In this document: positions 57,199 through 64,000 of the stretch, one piece after another | Position numbering within the stretch: position 1 is the first letter of the stretch | Layout of the letters: each line of letters opens with the position of its first letter | Origin: Saccharicrinis sp963677655 | GTDB taxonomy: Bacteria > Bacteroidota > Bacteroidia > Bacteroidales > Marinilabiliaceae | DNA length: 64,000 bases | Assembly (NCBI GenBank): GCA_963677655.1 | Contig: OY782088.1 | Reading direction: 5' to 3' (one strand) | Program-made: the position numbers and the translations under genes | Notes under the pieces: generated by a model | Seen by the model: the letters and a program-made list of their open reading frames with translations, nothing else | Databases searched by the model: none | Told to the model about the DNA's origin: nothing

Positions 57199-57232
57199 AA
57201 AGCCGCTAATTTTTTAATTGGCGGCTTTTTTT
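57199..57232 (+). terminator. Terminator of metH-metF
   Basis: AAAGCCGC pairs with GCGGCTTT, extended by AATT/AATT, and is followed by a T run. Confidence 0.9.
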
Positions 57233-57251
57233 AGATGTTAGTGTATGGTCT

Positions 57252-57448
57252 TGCTCGGGTTTGCTTCGAGACTGTACCTATACAACTTCGTAGGAGAGAC
57301 AGATTAAATCTATATGTAAACCATATTAAAGTCATACCAAACTCAATAATCAATGAGTTTGGTCTGACTTTAATGTGAGTTTGGTCTGAGTTTAGTATGG
57401 ATTTGAGGCGAACTTGTCTCAACGTTGTTTCGAAGCAGGTATGGAGCA
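57252..57448. repeat. Nested imperfect palindromic element, about 197 bp
   Basis: TGCTC/GAGCA (57252, 57444), TGCTTCGA/TCGAAGCA (57262, 57430) and GAGAC/GTCTC nest around a core in which 57326-57345 and 57354-57373 form a 20-base inverted repeat with one mismatch and an 8-base loop. On the right side short direct copies of GTTTGGTCTGA repeat. Size and layout resemble the element at 2578-2770. It lies between convergent genes, directly after the metF terminator. Confidence 0.5.
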
Positions 57449-57470
57449 GAATCTAATATTACACACAGTT

Positions 57471-60440
57471 TTACTTCCACTCCACAATAGCTTTTTGATG
57501 CTTACCGTCCATTAATATGTTTAGAGGTTTTTCAAACTCAACATGAGTGAAGTATTGAGTTTCTTCTACAATATTTTGCTTTAGCAGGACTTCAAAATTA
57601 ACGTATTCTTGTTTTTTTAAGTGATGAACAGAGAAATAGCCAACATTCATGGAGGTGACGTTGTGAAAGAAATGTGAACCTAAAGAAGCATCTAATGGGA
57701 AATCCTCCAGTCCCATTTCAACTATTACTTTTGCAAAAGATATCTGTGACCAAAGAACCGGAATACCGGTGAATTTATCTCTTGTGCCCCATCGCCCGGG
57801 ACCAATAAGCAGATATTCTTTTTCTTCATCTTCCATCTTTTTATTAAGTGCTGCAATTTCCTTAGCCATATCATCTGTTTTAGTTCTACTAAATTTATCA
57901 GACTTCATGAAAATGACATCTTTGATGTAATCGATTTTACCATTACCCATTCCCTTTTCTGATGCTAAAATAATATTAGATTCATTAACTGATTTAAAAT
58001 CTATTTTATTGTGGGTTTCAATTCTTATTAAAGGTTTAATTTGCAGAAGGTATAAAGTAGGTAAATCATTTTCGTAAGTATTTAAGTCTACTGCAAATTC
58101 AATTTCAACAGGAGCTCCCATAGCTTGTTTAAAATATTTCAGGAGTAATTCCAAGCTTTTTGCAAGAGGAAAATAATCGTATTTAAGGATGTTTGAGAAG
58201 TTTAAAATTCGAGGCCCTTTGTTATTTAAATTGTTAACTATACGGTCGTAACTGTAATCATACACTGAAGCACAGAGTTTTAAGTTGCCATCCTCTTCTG
58301 CCTCCTTAATGGAGAGCTTTTGAATAAACGAATCTTCGTTGTAATTATTAATGTCAAAATTTTCACTATTTAAGCTTAATGCGTAAAAATGAGTTTGAGA
58401 ATCTTTTAACTGATCTTGTATTGAGTTCAACTCCAGGTTTGGGTATTTGGGGCAAAAACGCCAGGCTTTTTCTCCACCAACAACATACTTACCTAATCCA
58501 ATACCAATAACCGCAAAACCGTCTTCTGGTTTCATATACGAAAATGGATAATAGTTAAAGCTTTGAGCAATGCCGCTTATATGAGGGTAAAAACGATTAT
58601 GAGCTGTGTCTCCAACCATTTTCTGTATAATTACAGCCATCTTTTCTTCCTCTATTTTATAATTTACAGCTTCAAAATAGGCTCTAGCTGAACTTGAGTA
58701 CATTGAGGCATAAACCATTTTAATAGCTGTGGCCAACTGTTGATATCTAACCTCGTCATCTGGATCATTGTTTGGCAGCATGTAGGTAGAATAAACTCCG
58801 GCAAAAGGTTGGAGTAATGAATCTTCAAATAAACCTGATGATCTTACAGCTAGTGGTTCTTTAATGACTTCAATATATTGGTGAAGTTTGTGTTTCAACT
58901 TTTCAGAGAAAGAGGCTTCGGTAAACAATTCTTTTACGCGGTCAAATTGTTTTTCAAGATATATTTTATTGTACAAGTCATTACGCTGAATGAAATTGGA
59001 AAATTCATCAGCTCCAATTATAGCAGTGGTAGGTATACGAATATTAATGTTAGGTAAGATCTTTTTAAAATCAATGTTCTCTACAAAATGACTTAAAAAT
59101 GCCATTCCTCTTCCTTTTCCACCAAAGCTGCCTTCTCCGATTCGTGTAATATATCTGTTGTTGTCAATTAATGTGCTGTCAAAACGAACAACCTTTCCTT
59201 TTATGCTTTCCAGTTTTACTTCTTCAAAGATATCAAGTATGGCATTTCGTAACTTAGTGGAACTTTCAAAGTCTTTTATGTCATAAGGTCGAAGTTTCTT
59301 TGCCATATTTATTTCACCTCTGGCCATTAGCCATGTACTTATACCGTTTCTTTTTCCATGGTATAACAGAGATTCTGCTTCAACTTCTTTAATGCAATTA
59401 TAAAACTCTTTTAAGTTATGAGCTGTTGCAATTTTTCTTCCTCGAGAGTTTTTAAATACAAAATCGCCAAAACCCAGTTTTTGATGAATAAATTCGTATA
59501 TGTCCTGAGAAAGAGTTTCTGAGTTTTTATCTATAAAATCAGCATCTACTTCTTTTGCTTTTAAAGCATTTTTAGGATCTGATGATTGTATTAAGGTTGG
59601 TATGCTCATTACTGATTTTACATATTTGATGAGCTCTACACCTGCATTTTCATCAACTTCACCATTTCGCATGTATTTCATATCTGAAATAACACCTATT
59701 AAATAGTCTTTAAATTGATTAATGATATTAACAGCATCCTCATAATTGCTGGCCAGTAGAATTTTAGGACGGGCCCTCATCTTCATTATTTTATGTAGCT
59801 GCTCATGACCTTCTTCTGCAAGTATGGCCTGAGTTTGCTTCATAATAATTGAGTATAGTAATGGAAGATACCTTGTGTAGTATTTTTGTGAATCCTCTAC
59901 CAATAGTATTACTCTTACGTCACCTATTTTTGTGTCATTAGCGGCATTTCGAGTATCTTCAACATGCTTGATCATTGCTAAAAATACTTTTGAATCACCA
60001 TTCCAAACAAAAACCCGGTCAATATATTGCATGTTTGGACCTGATTCATCAAAGAATTTAAGGTCGCTATTGTTATTTACCATTACCAATAGTGGCATTG
60101 AAGGATCCATTTTTTTAATGGATTTACTATATTTTATTGGAGTTTTTTTATCTAATCCTGCCATTAATATCACCAAATCAAAATGCCGTTTTTTCATTAG
60201 CTCTTTGGCTTCTTTGATGTTAGAAGCAGACGTAATACGAGGTGCAGTGTATAAATTTAGTTGTAAGAATTCTCCGTATATTCTATCGAAAAACCTACCT
60301 TCTCTAACTATAGAATAGGCATCATAATAATTTGCAATTAGGAGAACTTCCTTGACTTTGAATTCCATTAATTCTGCGAAAATATCCTGATCGCTCTTCT
60401 TTCTTTTATATATCTGGTTTAATTCAAATTCGTTGTCCAT
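57471..60440 (-). CDS. Receiver-domain / PEP-synthase-type ATP-grasp fusion
   Basis: The 989-residue protein has two response-regulator-like domains at the N-terminus. The first (about 25-160) is degenerate, with Met in place of the phospho-acceptor Asp. The second (about 170-325) looks intact: ILLVEDS, VISDMKY (Asp253) and FIDKNS. After them an ATP-grasp domain like the N-terminal domain of PEP synthase/PPDK begins, with GEGSFGGKGRGMAF (about 437) and LAVRSSGLFEDSL. The C-terminus carries GPGRWGTRD and DASLGSHFF. The swivelling phospho-His domain and the PEP TIM-barrel are absent, so it is not a normal PEP synthase. Its reaction is unknown; phosphorylation control is inferred. It is monocistronic. 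Confidence 0.8.
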   Translation of the reverse strand: MDNEFELNQIYKRKKSDQDIFAELMEFKVKEVLLIANYYDAYSIVREGRFFDRIYGEFLQLNLYTAPRITSASNIKEAKELMKKRHFDLVILMAGLDKKTPIKYSKSIKKMDPSMPLLVMVNNNSDLKFFDESGPNMQYIDRVFVWNGDSKVFLAMIKHVEDTRNAANDTKIGDVRVILLVEDSQKYYTRYLPLLYSIIMKQTQAILAEEGHEQLHKIMKMRARPKILLASNYEDAVNIINQFKDYLIGVISDMKYMRNGEVDENAGVELIKYVKSVMSIPTLIQSSDPKNALKAKEVDADFIDKNSETLSQDIYEFIHQKLGFGDFVFKNSRGRKIATAHNLKEFYNCIKEVEAESLLYHGKRNGISTWLMARGEINMAKKLRPYDIKDFESSTKLRNAILDIFEEVKLESIKGKVVRFDSTLIDNNRYITRIGEGSFGGKGRGMAFLSHFVENIDFKKILPNINIRIPTTAIIGADEFSNFIQRNDLYNKIYLEKQFDRVKELFTEASFSEKLKHKLHQYIEVIKEPLAVRSSGLFEDSLLQPFAGVYSTYMLPNNDPDDEVRYQQLATAIKMVYASMYSSSARAYFEAVNYKIEEEKMAVIIQKMVGDTAHNRFYPHISGIAQSFNYYPFSYMKPEDGFAVIGIGLGKYVVGGEKAWRFCPKYPNLELNSIQDQLKDSQTHFYALSLNSENFDINNYNEDSFIQKLSIKEAEEDGNLKLCASVYDYSYDRIVNNLNNKGPRILNFSNILKYDYFPLAKSLELLLKYFKQAMGAPVEIEFAVDLNTYENDLPTLYLLQIKPLIRIETHNKIDFKSVNESNIILASEKGMGNGKIDYIKDVIFMKSDKFSRTKTDDMAKEIAALNKKMEDEEKEYLLIGPGRWGTRDKFTGIPVLWSQISFAKVIVEMGLEDFPLDASLGSHFFHNVTSMNVGYFSVHHLKKQEYVNFEVLLKQNIVEETQYFTHVEFEKPLNILMDGKHQKAIVEWK

Positions 60441-60589
60441 GAATCTATTTTTATGATATCTACTTGCTAACGTATTACTTATCTTCTTTTGGTATGAATA
60501 AAGTTACTAAATAGTATAAAACTATAAATGACAGATGTTGTGTATGTGATAAATTACGAACTAAATGCAGGCCCATTTGTTTTTGATAC

Positions 60590-60994
60590 ATGAATGAAGA
60601 ACATCCCATACTTCTATATGATGGTTTCTGTTCGCTTTGTAGTTCGTTTGTTGGTGTAATTTTAAAATACGAACGGCATCCAAAACTATATTTTGCCTCG
60701 TTACAATCTTTGTATGCGAAAACTATTTTGCATGAATATGGTCTGGATTCAAAAGAATTAAATACTGTTGTTCTTATTGAAGCTAATAAAGTTTATATCA
60801 AGAGTCGAGCCGTGTATAAGGTTGCAACCTATTTAAGATTTCCATTTTCATTGGTGAAACTATTCAGATTTCTTCCGCTTTTTATTTCCGACTCTGTATA
60901 TGATATCATTGCAAAATATAGATATGTAATTTTTAGGAAAAATGATAGCTGTTATGTTCCAAATGAATTTGATAGACAAAGATTTTTGAGTTGA
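60590..60994 (+). CDS. DCC-family thiol-disulfide oxidoreductase-like protein
   Basis: The 134-residue protein has the DCC (DUF393/YuxK) signature YDGFCSLCSSFV with its CxxC, then LYFASLQS and SRAVYKVA segments. The family is predicted to have a thioredoxin-like fold and unknown targets. The length is normal. It is divergent from the ATP-grasp fusion and upstream of the adhesin without evidence of linkage. Confidence 0.9.
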   Translation: MNEEHPILLYDGFCSLCSSFVGVILKYERHPKLYFASLQSLYAKTILHEYGLDSKELNTVVLIEANKVYIKSRAVYKVATYLRFPFSLVKLFRFLPLFISDSVYDIIAKYRYVIFRKNDSCYVPNEFDRQRFLS

Positions 60995-61144
60995 GAATTT
61001 TGTGTTGATACTGTAGATATCTAATTAATTGGAATTTAAATGAAACAGTTCAGCGAACTTTACGTATCAAATCAGGAGTTCTCTCTTAAACCTATAAATT
61101 ATTGATTAGGGACCTTTTGTCTATAAATTATATTAGATCTAATA

Positions 61145-64000
61145 ATGAAAATTGTGAATCTTTTTAAAAGTGCCTTGTTTATACTCTTGTTTTTGCCCTT
61201 CAGTAATATTTTTTCAAAAACAATTTACGTTGCAACGGATGGTGATGGAACTGATGGAAGTACATGGTCCACTGCGTATACAAATATTCAGGCTGCAATA
61301 GATGCTGCTTCTTCAGGAGATGAAATCTGGGTGAAAGAGGGTGTTTATTATGCTGATCCAGCAGCTCCGGATGTTGTTGAAAATGTTGATAGAACTTTAT
61401 CAATAAATTTAGCATCGGGTGTAAAACTTTATGGTGGATTTACTGCCGATGAGGTCACTGTTGATGATCGGCCAATGATAGATTTGGATGGTGATGGAAT
61501 AATTGAAGCCTGGGAATTTTCAAGTCCTTCTGTAATTTCCGGAGAGATTCAAAATGATGGAGATATTACAAATAATACACAACATATATTAATTGTTCCT
61601 AGCGGAGTTGATGCTACTACATTAGTAAATGGATTTACAATAGAGGATGGTTATTCAGATGCTACTTCAACAATTTCCGGAATTGGAACGTTTGTTTTTT
61701 CTTCCGGAATTAATGTAGGAGGCGGATCGTTATACGGATGTGTTATTCAGAATTGTGAATCAAATACAGCTGCAGATGGTTATGGTGGTGGTATTAGTGC
61801 TGTTAATGCAAATATTGATGGTTGTTTTGTTGATGGCTGTGTTGTGACTGCAAAAGTAACATATGGAGGAGGTATATATTTGGATGCCTCGGAAATGAAA
61901 GGTTGCCATATTAATAATTGTGGGATAGTTACCAGTGAGATACAAGGAGTGGTTGCAGGTGGTGGTGTTTATTCTAACTCTGCTATAGTAGATTCTTGTA
62001 TTATTTCAGGTTGTTCATCGGATCCGGGAACCAGTATTAAAAGTTATGGTGGAGGAATATATAGTGCTGATTCACACGTAATAGATAGTAAGATATTTGA
62101 TAATATTATTGAAGGTACAGCAGGGAACGGTGGAGGAGTTTATGCAGTTAATAGCACGTATATAAATTCATTGATTTTTAATAATGAAGCATCTGCAAAT
62201 GCTGGAGGTGCATATAGTTTAAGTAGTTATTTTACAAATTGTGTTATTGCAAATAATAAAACAACAGGAACTACTTCTTTAGGAGGTGGTGTTTATGATT
62301 ATAGTGGAACTACCATATATAATACAGTAATCTGGGGAAATCAGTCTGCTATTTCCTCTCAAGTGAGTGGTAGTGATGCAACTATAAATAGTTGTGCTGT
62401 TGAAGGAGAACAACCTGGAACAAATAGTATTACCTTATCTAGCAGTAATAGTGGAAGTAGTGAAGGTGTTCTTTATGCGGAATTTATTAATCCAACAGAT
62501 TTTAAGGGGAATGCCAATGGAGATGCCACTAAAGAAAGTGAATTGGAACTTGCTGATTGGAATATTTCACTAAATTCTGATTTAATAGAAAAAGGTAATA
62601 ATAATGGTTTTTATGAAGCTAGTATAGGTTATGATTTAGATGGTGATGGACTTAAGAATAGTACAATAGACGACTTTTACGATTTAGCTAATGAAAATCG
62701 TTTGTTTAATTATAAGGCAGATATCGGAGCTTATGAGATTGCTTTTGTTGAGCTTACTTTACCAGATCCTATTGATATGGAGTATGGAAAAAGTTTGGCA
62801 GAAGTTGTTATTGAGGGTGGAAGTGCTATTGATTTAAGAGATGGTTCTGTAATTACCGGTGAATATACTTTTGTAGATGGGGCAACATTTCCTCAATTTG
62901 CAGATGGAGTTTCTGAGGATTATGATATATTGTTTACTCCGGAAGATATCTCTTCTTATATTGAGTTTTATGATGTATTAACTATAACAGTTACGCCGAA
63001 AGAACTTTTTTTAAGTGGTCTGACTGCTGATGATAAAGAATATGATGGAACAAAAGATGTGACTTTTTCCGGGACAGCCATTTTGGATGGTATTGTAGGG
63101 ACTGATGATGTATCTTTAAATGAAAGTGGTATTGATGCTGTATTTGAAGATAAAAATGCAGGTGTTGATAAGAATGTGGTATTCTCAGGATTTACTTTGT
63201 CAGGAGTGGATGCTGGAAATTATACACTCTCTGCAAATGGAGCAATAGCAACAATTACAGCAAAACCGGTTACCTTTACAGCTGTAACTGCTAATGATAA
63301 AGTTTATGATGGTACAGTAACTGCTACTTATACAGAATCACCTGATGTTGTAGGTGTAATAGACGGAGATGATTGTGCTGTTGATGAAAGTGCAGCAAAA
63401 GCTTCATTTTGGATTAAAAATGTAGGAACAGATATACTTGTTATTTATACTGGATTTGGCCTTTCAGGAGCTGATGCCGGTAATTATCAACTAACATCGC
63501 AGCCTGGAAGTTCAAAAGCTTCAATTTCTGTCCTTTCTCTAGTTGTAGAAGGTGTTTCGGCTGCAGATAAGGAATATGATTCAACGACAGATGCTGTTAT
63601 AGAAGGAACCGCAGTTGTGTCAGGAATTATAGATGGTGATGCTGTGACTTTGGATTTAAGTTCTGTTGTAGCTGATTTTGATACGAAAAATGTAGGCACA
63701 AGCAAGACTGTGACTTTTAGTGGATATAAACTTTCAGGAACAGATGCCTCTAATTATTCACTTTCGCAACCGAATACTGATGTTGCAGATATTACTGTAA
63801 AAGAGATTGAGGTTACAGGTTTGTCAGCTCAGGATAAACAATATGATGGTACAATAAATACAACTTTAAGTGGTACTGCAGCTATTCCTGATGCTTATGC
63901 TGGTGATGATGTGTCATTAAATACTACATCTTTATTAGCTACATTTGAAGATGCGAATGTTGGAATAAATAAGGTTGTTAGCCTGTCAGGGATTTCTCTT
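61145..64000 (+). CDS. Secreted beta-helix and YDG-repeat adhesin (partial, runs off the window)
   Basis: The frame is open from the ATG at 61145 to the window end (952 codons, no stop). It starts with a signal peptide (MKIVNLFKSALFILLFLPFS), then a right-handed parallel beta-helix (about residues 25-540) of the DUF1565/choice-of-anchor type with many GGG-I/V-Y turns and TFTNC-like ladders. From about residue 615 there are YDG repeats of about 88-90 residues: ADDKEYDGT, ANDKVYDGT, AADKEYDST and AQDKQYDGT start successive units near 63.0, 63.26, 63.53 and 63.8 kb, with LSG.DAGNY in the middle to late part. Such proteins are surface adhesins, often T9SS cargo, but the C-terminus lies outside. 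Confidence 0.85.
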   Translation, partial: MKIVNLFKSALFILLFLPFSNIFSKTIYVATDGDGTDGSTWSTAYTNIQAAIDAASSGDEIWVKEGVYYADPAAPDVVENVDRTLSINLASGVKLYGGFTADEVTVDDRPMIDLDGDGIIEAWEFSSPSVISGEIQNDGDITNNTQHILIVPSGVDATTLVNGFTIEDGYSDATSTISGIGTFVFSSGINVGGGSLYGCVIQNCESNTAADGYGGGISAVNANIDGCFVDGCVVTAKVTYGGGIYLDASEMKGCHINNCGIVTSEIQGVVAGGGVYSNSAIVDSCIISGCSSDPGTSIKSYGGGIYSADSHVIDSKIFDNIIEGTAGNGGGVYAVNSTYINSLIFNNEASANAGGAYSLSSYFTNCVIANNKTTGTTSLGGGVYDYSGTTIYNTVIWGNQSAISSQVSGSDATINSCAVEGEQPGTNSITLSSSNSGSSEGVLYAEFINPTDFKGNANGDATKESELELADWNISLNSDLIEKGNNNGFYEASIGYDLDGDGLKNSTIDDFYDLANENRLFNYKADIGAYEIAFVELTLPDPIDMEYGKSLAEVVIEGGSAIDLRDGSVITGEYTFVDGATFPQFADGVSEDYDILFTPEDISSYIEFYDVLTITVTPKELFLSGLTADDKEYDGTKDVTFSGTAILDGIVGTDDVSLNESGIDAVFEDKNAGVDKNVVFSGFTLSGVDAGNYTLSANGAIATITAKPVTFTAVTANDKVYDGTVTATYTESPDVVGVIDGDDCAVDESAAKASFWIKNVGTDILVIYTGFGLSGADAGNYQLTSQPGSSKASISVLSLVVEGVSAADKEYDSTTDAVIEGTAVVSGIIDGDAVTLDLSSVVADFDTKNVGTSKTVTFSGYKLSGTDASNYSLSQPNTDVADITVKEIEVTGLSAQDKQYDGTINTTLSGTAAIPDAYAGDDVSLNTTSLLATFEDANVGINKVVSLSGISL

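Noticed and set aside
61200..61415. 71-codon minus-strand ORF
   Set aside because: It is antisense to the adhesin, which has a signal peptide and clear repeats.

Overview
The window is AT-rich and looks like a chromosome segment of a Bacteroidota bacterium, most likely a marine relative of the Marinilabiliales/Bacteroidales (inference). Support comes from the gene content: a TonB-dependent receptor end, the type IX secretion protein PorQ, the parA-parB-DUF5683-lytic transglycosylase block, purH-mreB synteny, a beta-propeller histidine-kinase-like sensor, a YDG-repeat adhesin and methylmalonyl-CoA mutase as two subunits. Starts rarely have a Shine-Dalgarno sequence, and several promoters match the Bacteroidota -7 box TAnnTTTG. 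I found no tRNA, rRNA, CRISPR array, insertion sequence or prophage.

Layout. 1-1000: end of a TonB-dependent receptor and a small outer-membrane barrel. 1052-2257: a secreted thioredoxin/TPR gene split by an in-frame TAG. 3036-7539: methylmalonyl-CoA mutase small and large subunits, with a small GxxExxY gene between them bracketed by inverted repeats. 7835-13138: a YdcZ-like transporter, a degenerate class V aminotransferase-like protein, then a co-directional trio (LpxH-like phosphoesterase, glycosyltransferase, two-domain acyltransferase resembling OlsF/GlsF) that suggests lipid or envelope synthesis. 13278-19099: ArsC-like protein, prfB with its programmed +1 frameshift, a trypsin-fold pseudoprotease with TPRs, and mreB-purH. 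19338-31349: ABC permease, the porQ-cmk-ispH-pfkA run, YkgJ, two EamA transporters, an LPP20-like protein, recX, an aldehyde dehydrogenase and a prohibitin-like protein. 31399-36581: DUF4097-like protein, then a polysaccharide set (GT4 glycosyltransferase, Wzi-like barrel, TviB/WbpO-type dehydrogenase).

36885-46805: porin and FMN-binding protein, a 65-residue protein, a zinc peptidase, a 1262-residue sensor that has lost its phospho-acceptor histidine, and an MBOAT/SGNH O-acetylation pair. 46838-52102: lytic transglycosylase, DUF5683, parB, parA and a heptose-kinase-like PfkB enzyme. 52460-57175: metH-metF. 57471-64000: a receiver/ATP-grasp fusion, a DCC protein and the first 952 codons of a secreted beta-helix plus YDG-repeat adhesin that runs off the window.

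The best leads are the receiver-ATP-grasp fusion, the inverted-repeat-bounded GxxExxY unit inside the mutase operon, the amber-split thioredoxin gene, four degenerate enzymes (aminotransferase-like, protease-like, kinase-like and a receiver domain), two similar-sized nested palindromic elements near 2.6 kb and 57.3 kb, and a possible small RNA at 29.4 kb. No clearly new defence or mobile system is evident.
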